From positions 1-21,286 of the forward strand of contig CALMSE010000329.1 of assembly GCA_937872275.1 (NCBI GenBank): DNA of 21,286 bases, written 5' to 3'. The notes beneath the pieces are model-generated. The model did no database searches and was not told the DNA's origin. It saw nothing but the letters and a program-made list of their open reading frames with translations. The stretch comes from an uncultured Leucobacter sp. (lineage in GTDB: Bacteria > Actinomycetota > Actinomycetes > Actinomycetales > Microbacteriaceae). Below are positions 1 through 9,293 of the stretch, in pieces (within the stretch, counting starts at the first letter, position 1; each line of letters starts with the position of its first letter). The position numbers were made by a program, and so were the translations under genes.

Positions 1-1485
<1,485 letters not shown>

Positions 1486-1487
<2 letters not shown>

Positions 1488-1513
1488 TTTAGTCCGAGAG
1501 CGGATCGCGTCAA
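1486..1513 (-). promoter_or_regulatory. dnaK promoter
   Basis: On the minus strand TTGACG (1513-1508) is followed after 16 bp by TAAACT (1491-1486), a plausible housekeeping-sigma promoter. It lies exactly between the two HAIR repeats. Transcription would start near 1479, giving a leader of about 114 nt before the dnaK start codon. The boxes are read by eye. Confidence 0.65.
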
Positions 1514-1529
1514 GTCCTGGGCGCAAAAA

Positions 1530-1550
1530 CTTGAGCCGAGTGCACTCAAC
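1530..1550 (-). promoter_or_regulatory. HAIR operator 2 (HspR site) of dnaK
   Basis: Second inverted repeat, CTTGAGC-N7-ACTCAAC, one more mismatch than operator 1. It sits just upstream of the -35 box. The two centres are 63 bp apart, close to six helical turns, so two HspR dimers could act together. Confidence 0.8.
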
Positions 1551-1554
1551 CCTC

Positions 1555-1572
1555 AGCGCGCGCCCGCGCGCT
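1555..1572 (-). terminator. GC hairpin after the TRIC-family gene
   Basis: Perfect 7-bp stem AGCGCGC/GCGCGCT with a GCCC loop, starting 5 nt beyond the stop codon of the minus-strand TRIC gene. No T-run follows, so it is either a non-canonical actinomycete terminator or an end-stabilising hairpin. It separates that gene from the dnaK operators. Confidence 0.45.
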
Positions 1573-1577
1573 CGGCA

Positions 1578-2339
1578 TCACTCGCCGTCGGAGCGGCGGG
1601 GATCCTCATCGTCATCCGACCCCTCCGAGCCGCCGGGAAGCCGGATCGTGCCGGTGCTCACCGCCTCGTCGATGGCGGCCTCGACCTGGCGCTGGCGCCG
1701 CAGCCGGATGCGGCTGAGCGCGCGCTGCTCGGGCAGGCTCCACCCGAAGCGCACGGCGAGCAGGCGCAGCACGGCGGTCACGACGACGCAGGCCACGCCC
1801 GCGGCGAGCACCGGCAGATCGAATGCGAGCATGACGAGCAGCACCGCGATGCCGCCCATCGACGCCATCGCGTAGAAGGAGCCGACGTGCATCAGCGCGA
1901 TCGGGATGCTGAGCATCACGTCCCGCATGACGCCTCCCCCGACCGCCGAGATGGTGCCGATGAAGAGGGCGGGCACGACGGGCATCCCCATCGAGAGCGC
2001 CTTGGTCGCGCCGATCGCGCCGAACATGCCGATGCTGAGCGCGTCGAGCAGCGTCACGACGGGGTCGACCCGCCGGAACAATCGGTACAGCAGCATGCCG
2101 ACGAACGCGGCGACGACGGCGGTGATCAGATAGTAGTTGCTGGAGAACGCGGCGGGGGTGACGCCCAGCAGGATGTCGCGCAGGAAGCCGCCCCCGATGC
2201 CCGAGGCGATGCCGACGATCGCGACGCCGAGCAGGTCGAGGCGCTTGAAGCCGGCGGCGAAGAGGGCGCCCTGCAGGCTGCCCACGGCCACGGCGGAGAG
2301 ATCCGCCGCGAGCGGCACGGTGAACACCTCATCGAGCAC
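1578..2339 (-). CDS. TRIC/UPF0126-family membrane protein
   Basis: Membrane protein of the trimeric intracellular cation (TRIC) channel family, formerly UPF0126/YadS; bacterial members form potassium-permeable pores. Seen: two internally repeated units with the glycine-rich signatures GIGGGFLRD and VGGGVMRD, about seven hydrophobic segments, and a charged, disordered C-terminal tail. The frame is open to an ATG at 2423, but I chose the GTG at 2339 (253 aa). It has GAGGAG 6 nt upstream, and the extra 28 residues are very basic, use codons rare for this genome (AGA, AGT, GAA, GCA), and their ATG overlaps a possible -10 box, TACGAT. Divergent from the MFS gene; role in this cell unknown. Confidence 0.85.
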   Translation of the reverse strand: MLDEVFTVPLAADLSAVAVGSLQGALFAAGFKRLDLLGVAIVGIASGIGGGFLRDILLGVTPAAFSSNYYLITAVVAAFVGMLLYRLFRRVDPVVTLLDALSIGMFGAIGATKALSMGMPVVPALFIGTISAVGGGVMRDVMLSIPIALMHVGSFYAMASMGGIAVLLVMLAFDLPVLAAGVACVVVTAVLRLLAVRFGWSLPEQRALSRIRLRRQRQVEAAIDEAVSTGTIRLPGGSEGSDDDEDPRRSDGE

Positions 2340-2514
2340 GGGCGGCTCCTCTCTGCTTCTCTTCCGGCGTTCCCGTCGGCGTTCCCCTCGGCTCGACCCG
2401 GCGACCGTTTCGTATGCACTCATCGTAGTTTCGTTCCGCCGCGAGTGCCGCCCTTCCCCGCCGGCGACAGCGGTCGACGGCGAGCGCGGCTACCCCACGG
2501 CCACTCCGGTGGGT

Positions 2515-2520
2515 TATGTT
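2515..2520 (+). promoter_or_regulatory. -10 box of a leaderless promoter (MFS gene)
   Basis: TATGTT ends exactly 6 nt before the ATG at 2527, so transcription would begin at or next to the start codon. No Shine-Dalgarno sequence lies in front of that ATG. A convincing -35 box was not found. The helicase gene at 4214 shows the same arrangement. Confidence 0.5.
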
Positions 2521-2526
2521 GACCCC

Positions 2527-3930
2527 ATGAGCGAGACGACGAGGCCCGCGACGCACGCACCCGGCGGCGACGCGCCGATCCCGAAGCGCAAGGTCTACGC
2601 GTGGGCCCTCTGGGACTGGGCGACGCAGCCCTTCAACACGGTGCTGCTGACCTTCGTCTGGGTGCCGAGCTTCCTGACCTCGTACTTCTTCCTCGAGCCG
2701 GGCCTCGCCGCCGAGGGCGTGAACGCCGACGGCACCAGACTCAACTGCGACACGAGCGCCAACGCGCTGACCGCCTACTGCGGCGGTCTCGGCCGACTCG
2801 CCGCCGACCTCGGCTGGGGCATCACCATCGCCGGGGTGCTCATCGCGCTGCTCGCGCCCGTGCTCGGCCAGCGCGCCGATGCGGCCGGCCGCAAGAAGAT
2901 GATGCTCGCCATCTTCACCGGTCTGCTCGTGCTCTCCCAGTTCGGCATGTTCTTCGTCGACGGGGCGCCCGCCTTCTTCTGGTTCGGCGTCACGCTCGTC
3001 GCCGCGGGCAGCGTCTTCTCGGAGATCGCGAACGTCAACTACTACGCCCTCATCGTCACCGTGTCGACGAAGAAAACCGTCGGGCGCGTCAGCGGGCTGG
3101 GCTGGGGCTTCGGCTACCTCGGCGGGATCCTCGCCCTCGCCATCGTGGTCGGCGCGATCCTCGGCGGCCTGCTCGACGGCACCGACCCGATGACCTTCCG
3201 CATCGTCGGCCTCGGCGCGACGATCTGGACCATCGTCTTCGCCATCCCGATCTTCGTCGCACTGCCGGAGCCGCCCGCGGCCGTCGAGAGCCGGAAGGTC
3301 GGCTTCTTCGCCGGCTACGTCGAGCTCGCGCGCAGCATCGCGCGGCTGTGGCGGGATTCGCGCCACACCTTCTGGTTCCTGGTGGCGAGCGCGGTGTACC
3401 GCGACGGCCTGGCGGCGGTGTTCACCTTCGGCGCCGTCATCGCCGGCCAGGTGTTCGGCTTCGGCTTCACCGATCTCGTGATCTTCGGCATCGCCCTCAA
3501 CCTCGTCGCCGGCGTCTCGACGATCTTCGCGGGCAAGCTGGACGACCGCTTCGGGCCGAAGCCGGTGATCCTCGTCTCCATCGGCGGCCTCGTGGTCTGC
3601 TGCCTCGTCGTGTTCTTCGGCGCGGCGGGCGGCAAGGCCATGTTCTGGGTCGTCGGCATCGTGCTCGCGGCGTTCGTCGGACCCGCGCAGGCGGCGTCGC
3701 GATCCTTCCTCGCACGACTCGCCCCGGAGGGGCGCGAGGGCGAGCTCTTCGGCCTGTACGCCACCACCGGCCGCGCGGCGGGGTGGATGGGGGCCGCGCT
3801 CTGGGGCGCCGCGATCGCGCTCTTCGCCAACCAGACCATCTACGGGATCCTCGGCATCGCCCTGATCCTCGCCATCGGCTTCGTCCTGCTGTGGTTCGTA
3901 CGGGCACCGGAGCAAACGCATCACGTTTGA
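2527..3930 (+). CDS. MFS transporter, UMF1 (Atg22-like) family
   Basis: Inner-membrane transporter of 467 aa with about twelve hydrophobic segments. The UMF1-type opening WALWDWATQPFNT is at residues 26-38. The MFS loop signature GQRADAAGRKK lies near 114-124, and a matching DDRFGPKP loop begins the second half. Distant relatives (yeast Atg22) export amino acids; the substrate in bacteria is not known and I do not assign one. The ATG is preceded by a -10 box and no ribosome-binding site, suggesting a leaderless message. Divergent from the TRIC gene; GC-rich hairpins follow the stop codon. No functional link to the catabolic genes is visible. Confidence 0.88.
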   Translation: MSETTRPATHAPGGDAPIPKRKVYAWALWDWATQPFNTVLLTFVWVPSFLTSYFFLEPGLAAEGVNADGTRLNCDTSANALTAYCGGLGRLAADLGWGITIAGVLIALLAPVLGQRADAAGRKKMMLAIFTGLLVLSQFGMFFVDGAPAFFWFGVTLVAAGSVFSEIANVNYYALIVTVSTKKTVGRVSGLGWGFGYLGGILALAIVVGAILGGLLDGTDPMTFRIVGLGATIWTIVFAIPIFVALPEPPAAVESRKVGFFAGYVELARSIARLWRDSRHTFWFLVASAVYRDGLAAVFTFGAVIAGQVFGFGFTDLVIFGIALNLVAGVSTIFAGKLDDRFGPKPVILVSIGGLVVCCLVVFFGAAGGKAMFWVVGIVLAAFVGPAQAASRSFLARLAPEGREGELFGLYATTGRAAGWMGAALWGAAIALFANQTIYGILGIALILAIGFVLLWFVRAPEQTHHV

Positions 3931-3943
3931 TCGTGCCCGCAGC

Positions 3944-3960
3944 GCCGCCGCTGCGGCGGC
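3944..3960 (+). terminator. GC hairpin after the MFS gene
   Basis: Perfect 7-bp stem GCCGCCG/CGGCGGC around a CTG loop, 13 nt after the MFS stop codon. An alternative stem GCAGCG/CGCTGC (3939-3954) overlaps it, so the two could compete. No T-run, hence only a possible terminator. Confidence 0.4.
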
Positions 3961-3985
3961 CCACGGAGCGAAGCGAGGGGCGCGA

Positions 3986-4020
3986 GCGCCAGAGGCGGAC
4001 GCGTAGCGTCTGCGGCGCGA
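3986..4020. repeat. 35-bp direct repeat, copy 1
   Basis: Identical to 4043-4077. The core GGACGC-GTA-GCGTCT can form a hairpin, extended to about eight pairs with one G:T wobble. It lies in the gap between the MFS and helicase genes and codes for nothing I recognise. Confidence 0.9.
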
Positions 4021-4042
4021 GCACTGCCGCACACGGCGGCAT

Positions 4043-4077
4043 GCGCCAGAGGCGGACGCGTAGCGTCTGCGGCGCGA
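4043..4077. repeat. 35-bp direct repeat, copy 2
   Basis: Exact copy of 3986-4020, separated from it by 22 bp. With the 25-bp inverted repeat just downstream it makes a compact palindrome-rich patch, like the extragenic repeat elements known from high-GC bacteria. Family membership can only be judged genome-wide. Confidence 0.9.
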
Positions 4078-4082
4078 CGGTT

Positions 4083-4151
4083 CAGCCGGTTCAGGGCGTT
4101 CTGCCGGACGAAATCGCCGAATCCCACCGGCAGAACGCCCTGAACCGGCTG
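4083..4151. repeat. Perfect 25-bp inverted repeat
   Basis: Arms 4083-4107 and 4127-4151 are exact reverse complements; the 19-bp spacer is 4108-4126. Each arm begins or ends with CAGCCGG/CCGGCTG and carries CAGGGCGTT/AACGCCCTG. Transcribed, it would give a very stable hairpin and could end MFS transcription, though no T-run follows. It could equally be an extragenic palindrome or the remnant of a small mobile element. It lies 62 bp before the helicase start. Confidence 0.9.
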
Positions 4152-4201
4152 ACGTGCCCGCCCCGCTCGACGCATGGCGCCGAGCGCACTGCGAGTCCCA
4201 G

Positions 4202-4207
4202 TATCCT
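4202..4207 (+). promoter_or_regulatory. -10 box of a leaderless promoter (helicase gene)
   Basis: TATCCT ends 6 nt before the GTG at 4214, and the six bases between start with GAC as in the MFS promoter. No Shine-Dalgarno sequence fits that GTG, so a leaderless message is the simplest reading. Confidence 0.5.
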
Positions 4208-4213
4208 GACGGG

Positions 4214-5503
4214 GTGGCGCACCCCGTTTCCCTGTCCCCCGAACAGCTGGCGGTGTTCGAGCGGATCGAGCACACCCGCGAGCACGTCTTCGTCACGGGG
4301 CGCGCGGGCACCGGCAAGAGCACGATCCTGAACCACCTGGCCTTCACCACGAGCAAGATCATCGCCGTGTGCGCCCCCACCGGGGTCGCCGCGCTGAACG
4401 TGGGCGGGCAGACGATCCACTCGCTGCTGCGGCTGCCCACCGGCGTGATCGCGGATCACGCCCTCGAGCAGCCCGCAGAGCTCAAGAAGATGCTCGCCGC
4501 GATCGACACCCTCGTCATCGACGAGATCTCGATGGTCTCGGCCGATCTCATGGACGCGATCGACCGCTCGCTCAGGCAGGCGCGCGGCAAGAAGCACGAC
4601 CCCTTCGGCGGGGCGCAGATCATCATGTTCGGCGACCCGTACCAGCTGCCGCCCGTGCCGCCGCGCGACCCGCACGAGCGGGCCTACTTCGAGGACACCT
4701 ACCGCTCGCTCTGGTTCTTCGACGCCCAGGTCTGGCGCGACGCGCCCATGTCGGTGATCGAGCTCATCGAGGTGCACCGGCAGCGCGACGACCGCTTCAA
4801 GCAGATCCTCACCGCCGTGCGGCACGGCGAGGTCACCGAGGATCAGGCCGAGGAGCTGAACGCCGCAGGCGCCCGGCCGGCGCCCGACGACGTCATCACG
4901 CTCGCGACCACGAACGCGACGGTCGCGCGCATCAACGCGGATCGCCTGGCGCGCATCACGGGCGAGCCCATGCGGGCGGTGGCCGAGATCAACGGGGAGT
5001 TCCGCGAGAACACCTACCCGGCCGACGAGGTGCTGCAGCTGAAGCCCGGGGCGCAGGTGATGTTCCTGCGCAACGACGCCGACGGGCGATGGGTGAACGG
5101 CACGATCGGCACCGTCTCGCGCGTCTCGGGCACCGTATGGGTCGAGGTCGGCACGGGTTCGGACGCCGAGGAGTTCGAGGTCGAGCCGACCGTGTGGGAG
5201 CGGCACCGCTACCGCTACGACGCCGAGACCAAGAAGCTCGAGAAGGAGGTCGTGGCCGAGTTCGAGCAGTTCCCGCTGCGGCTCGCCTGGGCGGTGACCG
5301 TGCACAAGTCGCAGGGGCACAGCTACGACGCCGCGGTGATCGACCTCGGACCGCGCGCGTTCAGCGCCGGGCAGACCTACGTGGCGCTGAGCCGCGTCCG
5401 CTCGCTGGACGGGCTCTACCTGCGGCGGCCCCTGCAGCCGCGCGACGTGATCGTCGATCCGAACGTCGCGCGCTTCATGCGCGAACGGACCAGTTCTCGG
5501 TAA
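4214..5503 (+). CDS. Pif1/RecD-like superfamily 1 DNA helicase
   Basis: ATP-dependent DNA helicase of 429 aa in the Pif1/RecD2 group. Seen: Walker A GRAGTGKST (29-37), motif Ia CAPTGVAA (53-60), Walker B VIDEIS (101-106), motif III GDPYQLPPV (140-148), and near the end VHKSQG (363-368) and VALSRVR (390-396), which with the intervening segment form the UvrD_C_2-like motifs. A small beta domain (residues about 270-330) lies before them. No relaxase or nuclease domain is fused. The frame extends upstream to a GTG at 4154, but that would enter the region beside the inverted repeat; the -10 box placed for leaderless initiation favours 4214. Likely acts in recombination or replication repair. It ends 30 bp from the convergent ABC gene. 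Confidence 0.87.
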   Translation: MAHPVSLSPEQLAVFERIEHTREHVFVTGRAGTGKSTILNHLAFTTSKIIAVCAPTGVAALNVGGQTIHSLLRLPTGVIADHALEQPAELKKMLAAIDTLVIDEISMVSADLMDAIDRSLRQARGKKHDPFGGAQIIMFGDPYQLPPVPPRDPHERAYFEDTYRSLWFFDAQVWRDAPMSVIELIEVHRQRDDRFKQILTAVRHGEVTEDQAEELNAAGARPAPDDVITLATTNATVARINADRLARITGEPMRAVAEINGEFRENTYPADEVLQLKPGAQVMFLRNDADGRWVNGTIGTVSRVSGTVWVEVGTGSDAEEFEVEPTVWERHRYRYDAETKKLEKEVVAEFEQFPLRLAWAVTVHKSQGHSYDAAVIDLGPRAFSAGQTYVALSRVRSLDGLYLRRPLQPRDVIVDPNVARFMRERTSSR

Positions 5504-5533
5504 CCCGCCGCCGCGGGGCGCCCGGCGCGGCCC

Positions 5534-8245
5534 CTACGGCACCGGCACCTGCCCCCGGGCATGCGCCTTCGCGTAGGCCGCGCGCACGCGCCGCCGCTCC
5601 TCGCGCCCCTCGGGGTGGTCCGCCGGCGTCGCGCCGAGCAGCCGCTTCGTGTAGGGGTGCTGCGGGTCGTGGAAGAGCTGCTCCGTCTCGGCGAGCTCGA
5701 CGAGCTGCCCCGAGCGCATCACCGCGATCCGGTCGCAGATGTTGCGCACGAGCCCGAGGTCGTGGGCGATGAAGAGGTAGCTCATGCCCGTCTCCTCCTG
5801 CAACTGCGCCAGCAACTCGATGATCTGCTGCTGGGTGAGCAGGTCGAGCGCGCTCACCGCCTCGTCGCAGACGACGAGCTTCGGCCGCAGCACGAGCGCG
5901 CGGGCGATGGCGACGCGCTGCTGCTGGCCGCCCGAGAGCTCGGCCGGGTAGCGCCGCAGGTGGTCGGTGGTGAGCCCCACCTGCAGGAAGGCCTCCTCCG
6001 CGAGGTGCTCGCGCTCGGCCCGGTCGCCGATGCCGTGACGCGCGAGGGCCGCCGTGAGCGAGCCCTGCACGGCCTGCCGCGGGTTGAGCGACATCGACGG
6101 ATCCTGGAACACGGCCTGCACCTGCCTGCGGTAGCCGAGCGGGGTGTGCCGCCCGAAGGAGGCGATGTCGACGCCCTCGAACTCCACCGTTCCGTCGGCG
6201 ATCGGCAGCAGGCGCAGGATCGCGCGGCCCGTGGTCGACTTGCCCGAGCCCGACTCCCCGACGAGGCCGAGGGTCTCGCCCGCCGCGATGTCGAAGCTCA
6301 CGCCCTCGACGACCCGCTTCGGCTTCGCGCCGAAGCCGCCCGCCGAGCCGTACTCGAGCGCGAGCTCGCGCACGCTGAGCAGCGGATCGCCCGGCGCCTC
6401 GAGGACGGCGCCCGCGCGCAGCCGCCGCTCCCAGTGCACCTGGTCGGGCTCCTCCGGCACGGGCGCGGTCTGCGCGCCGTGCAGCGCGGGGTTGGCGGCG
6501 AGCAGCCGCTCGGTGTAGGGGTGGGCGGGCGCGTCGAAGAGCTCGTGCACCTCGCTGTCCTCGACGATCTCGCCCTGGTACATGACCACGACCCGGTCGC
6601 AGGCCTCGGCCGCGACGCCGAGCCCGTGGGTGATGAAGAGGATGCTGAGGCCCATCTCGTCGCGCAGCTCGAGCAGCAGGTCGAGCACCTGCGCCTGGGT
6701 CGTGACGTCGAGGGCGCTCGTCGCCTCGTCGGCGATGATGACCTCGGGTTTCGAGGCGATCGCGATCGCGATCGCGACGCGCTGCGCCATGCCGCCCGAG
6801 AACTGGTGCGGGTAGTCGCGCAGGCGGGTCTCGGCGTTCGCGACGCCCACGCGGCCGAGCAGCCGCGCGGCCTCGGCACGGGCCGCCTTCGCCGACATCT
6901 TCGAGTGGGAGCGGATCGTCTCGACGATCTGCTTGCCCACCGTGTGCACCGGCGAGAGCGACGCCATCGGATCCTGGAACACGGCGGCGAGGCGCGTGCC
7001 CCGGACGCCGCGCAGGTCCTTCTCCCCGAGCCCCGCGATGTCGACCCCGTCGAGCAGGATCCGGCCCGAAGCGATGCCGATGCCGGGCTGCATGAGGCCG
7101 AGGACGGCACGGGCGAGCGTCGACTTGCCCGATCCCGATTCGCCGAGCAGGCCCACGATCTCGCCGCGGGCGATGCTGAGGTTCACGCCGCGCACCAGCG
7201 TCACCCGATCCTTCGCCCCGTTCAGCACGATGTCGAGATCCCTGATCTCGAGCACGGGGCGCGACTCGGGAGCGGAGGCGGCCGCCTCCGCGATCTCCTC
7301 GGCCGAGAGCCGGGTCTTCTTCGCCTTCACTGGCTTCACGCGCTTGCGCTTGTCGCCCGCGAGCGCATCGTTCACACCGTCGCCGATCATGTTGAACGAG
7401 AGCACGGTGAGCACGATCGCGATGCCGGGCGGGATCGCGAGGAACGGCTGGACCGCGAGCTTGGCGGCCGCGGTGCCGAGCAGGCCGCCCCACGAGGGCA
7501 CGCTCGACTCGAGGCCGATGCCGAGGAAGCTCAGCATCGACTCGATGATGATGGCGGAGCCCGTGAGGATCGCGCCCTGGATGACGAGCGGCCCGAGGAG
7601 GTTCGGCAGGATCTGGCGGAAGAGGATCGCGACCTCGCGGATGCCCGACACCTTCGCGGCGTCGATGTAGAGCTTGCCGCGCTCGGCCAGGGTGATGGCG
7701 CGCGACATGCGGGCGAAGTTCATGGCGAAGACGAGGCCGATCGCGAGCATCAGCGCACCGAGGCCGCGCCCGAGGATGGCGATGACGGCGAAGGCGACGA
7801 GCATGCCGGGCAGCGCGTCGAGGATGTCGACGAAGCGGGTGCCGACGCGATCCCACCAGCCGCCGCGGTAGCCGAGCAGCAGGCCGATCGGCACCCCGAT
7901 GAGCATGGCGACGAGCACGGAGCCGATGCCGATGAGCAGCGCGATGCGGGCGCCGAAGATGAGGCGGCTGAGCACATCGCGGCCGTTGTCGTCGGTGCCG
8001 AGCCAGTGCTCGGCGGTGGGGCCGAGCAGGATCGCGTCGCTCGAGAAGTTGTTCTCGAGCGGGTCGTATGGGGCGAGGACGCCGGCGAAGACGGCGCACA
8101 CGAGCACCACGGCGATCCATGCGAAGGAGAGCACGGTCGAGGGTTGCCGCAGCAGGGTGCGGATGAAGCGGTTGCCCGTACGGGCGCGCTTCTCGGGAGA
8201 GGCGAGACCGAGCACTTCGGTCTTGGGGGGCGCGGGAGTGCTCAC
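5534..8245 (-). CDS. Fused oligopeptide-type ABC importer: permease plus two ATPases
   Basis: A single 903-aa chain combining three normally separate subunits of a Dpp/Opp-type importer. Residues about 25-295 are a DppC-type permease: N-terminal OppC-like segment, [10 protein letters not shown] (82-91), EAA loop [13 protein letters not shown] (195-207), six membrane spans. After a Lys-rich linker, about 330-590 is the first ATPase (Walker A GESGSGKS 368-375, FSGGMAQ 482-488, [11 protein letters not shown] 503-513). About 620-903 is the second (Walker A 663-670, LSGGQQQ 770-776, [11 protein letters not shown] 791-801). Both carry the HPYT/RLL tail of the oligopeptide ATPase family. GTG start overlaps the previous stop as GTGA, with AAGGCGAGG upstream. 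No frame break is visible, so the fusion looks real. Last gene of the catabolic/transport operon; substrate unknown. Confidence 0.93.
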   Translation of the reverse strand: MSTPAPPKTEVLGLASPEKRARTGNRFIRTLLRQPSTVLSFAWIAVVLVCAVFAGVLAPYDPLENNFSSDAILLGPTAEHWLGTDDNGRDVLSRLIFGARIALLIGIGSVLVAMLIGVPIGLLLGYRGGWWDRVGTRFVDILDALPGMLVAFAVIAILGRGLGALMLAIGLVFAMNFARMSRAITLAERGKLYIDAAKVSGIREVAILFRQILPNLLGPLVIQGAILTGSAIIIESMLSFLGIGLESSVPSWGGLLGTAAAKLAVQPFLAIPPGIAIVLTVLSFNMIGDGVNDALAGDKRKRVKPVKAKKTRLSAEEIAEAAASAPESRPVLEIRDLDIVLNGAKDRVTLVRGVNLSIARGEIVGLLGESGSGKSTLARAVLGLMQPGIGIASGRILLDGVDIAGLGEKDLRGVRGTRLAAVFQDPMASLSPVHTVGKQIVETIRSHSKMSAKAARAEAARLLGRVGVANAETRLRDYPHQFSGGMAQRVAIAIAIASKPEVIIADEATSALDVTTQAQVLDLLLELRDEMGLSILFITHGLGVAAEACDRVVVMYQGEIVEDSEVHELFDAPAHPYTERLLAANPALHGAQTAPVPEEPDQVHWERRLRAGAVLEAPGDPLLSVRELALEYGSAGGFGAKPKRVVEGVSFDIAAGETLGLVGESGSGKSTTGRAILRLLPIADGTVEFEGVDIASFGRHTPLGYRRQVQAVFQDPSMSLNPRQAVQGSLTAALARHGIGDRAEREHLAEEAFLQVGLTTDHLRRYPAELSGGQQQRVAIARALVLRPKLVVCDEAVSALDLLTQQQIIELLAQLQEETGMSYLFIAHDLGLVRNICDRIAVMRSGQLVELAETEQLFHDPQHPYTKRLLGATPADHPEGREERRRVRAAYAKAHARGQVPVP

Positions 8246-9189
8246 TGGGGCCTCGCCTTCGGGTTGATGAGGCCGTAGCAGACGTCGACGACCAGGTTCA
8301 CGACGATGATGAGGATGGCGACCACGAGCACGGTGCCCTGCACCACCGGGAAGTCGCGTCCGATGACGCTGTTGAGCAGCAGGGTGCCGACTCCGGGGAA
8401 CGAGAACACCCGCTCCATGACGAGGCTCGTGCCGAAGAGGATCGACACGGCGAGGGCCGACGCGGCGAGCACGGGCACCATCGCGTTCTTGAGGGCGTAC
8501 ACCCAGATGATCCTCCGCCTCGGCACCCCGGCGGCGGTGAGCGTGTCGGCGTAGCGCGACTCCAGCGCCGCGGCGACGGCCGTGCGGGTCTGCCTGGCGA
8601 TGAGCGCGGAGGCCCCGGCGCCGAGCGCGAGGGCGGGCAGGATCAGGCCGCGGATCCACGCCCCGAAGTCCTGGGTGGGCGGGGCCCACGCGACGACGGG
8701 CGCGACGCCGAGCTGGATGACGAACACCACGATGAGGATCAGGCCGAGCCAGAACTCGGGCACCGACTGCATGAGCGAGGTGAAGGCGGTCACGCCGCGG
8801 TCGACCGGGCGCCGGGCGTGGGTGCCCGCGAGCACGCCGAGGCCGATGCCGATCACCATCGCCACGACGAGACCGCCGCCCACGAGCGAGAGGGTCGCGG
8901 GCAGCCGCTCCCCGATGAGCTCGGTGACGGGCCGGCCGCTCTGCAGGGAGACTCCGAGGTCGCCCTGCAGGGCCGCGCCGACCCAGTCGCCGAGCCGCAC
9001 GAAGAACGGCCGGTCGAGCCCCAGCTCGGCCTCGACGCGGGCGATGGCCTCGGGGTTCGCCCCCGCGTCGCCGAGGATCATCGCCGCGGCGCTGCCGGGG
9101 ATGAGGTAGACCAGCAGGAAGACCAGCGCGGAGACGATGAGCAGCTGCGGCACCACGAGCAGGAGGCGCGAGCCGATGAGCTTCAGCAT
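8242..9189 (-). CDS. ABC transporter permease, DppB/GsiC type
   Basis: Inner-membrane permease (315 aa) partnering the permease half of the downstream fusion. Seen: an N-terminal span (about 9-30) followed by the typical LGLDRPFFVRLGDWV region (57-70), the GDLGVS motif (77-82), and five more spans near 102-122, 137-161, 182-203, 239-262 and 285-307. The EAA loop TAAGVPRRRIIWVYALKNA is at 218-236, and FSFPGVGTLLLNS at 262-274 is typical of the family. The ATG at 9189 follows a GGGGGAG stretch at a rather short distance. The stop overlaps the next gene's GTG by 4 nt, implying translational coupling. A 104-bp gap with no clear signal separates it from the binding-protein gene. Confidence 0.95.
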   Translation of the reverse strand: MLKLIGSRLLLVVPQLLIVSALVFLLVYLIPGSAAAMILGDAGANPEAIARVEAELGLDRPFFVRLGDWVGAALQGDLGVSLQSGRPVTELIGERLPATLSLVGGGLVVAMVIGIGLGVLAGTHARRPVDRGVTAFTSLMQSVPEFWLGLILIVVFVIQLGVAPVVAWAPPTQDFGAWIRGLILPALALGAGASALIARQTRTAVAAALESRYADTLTAAGVPRRRIIWVYALKNAMVPVLAASALAVSILFGTSLVMERVFSFPGVGTLLLNSVIGRDFPVVQGTVLVVAILIIVVNLVVDVCYGLINPKARPQ

Positions 9190-9293
9190 CTCTCCCCCGC
9201 TCGGGTTCTCTTCACTCGTGGTGCCATCAGCGTGCTCCTTGCCTCTCCGTCGCCGGTCTCGGTCGCGATCTCGGGTGGGGTTGCGCGGCCGCG

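Noticed and set aside
3986..4077. Possible CRISPR array from two 35-bp repeats 22 bp apart
   Set aside because: Only two copies, the gap is short and GC-rich, and no cas gene is nearby.
2329..4440. 703-codon open frame on the minus strand opposite the MFS gene
   Set aside because: It spans the intergenic repeats and two real genes, is low-complexity Glu/Asp/Arg/Ala, and has no domain.
5504..5533. GC-rich hairpin between the convergent helicase and ABC genes
   Set aside because: Several short overlapping stems are possible in almost pure G+C; no single structure or T-run supports a terminator.
5561..8278. 905-codon open frame on the plus strand opposite the ABC fusion
   Set aside because: It mirrors the minus-strand gene, has highly skewed Arg/Glu/His/Asp composition and no recognisable domain; long antisense frames are expected at 70% GC.
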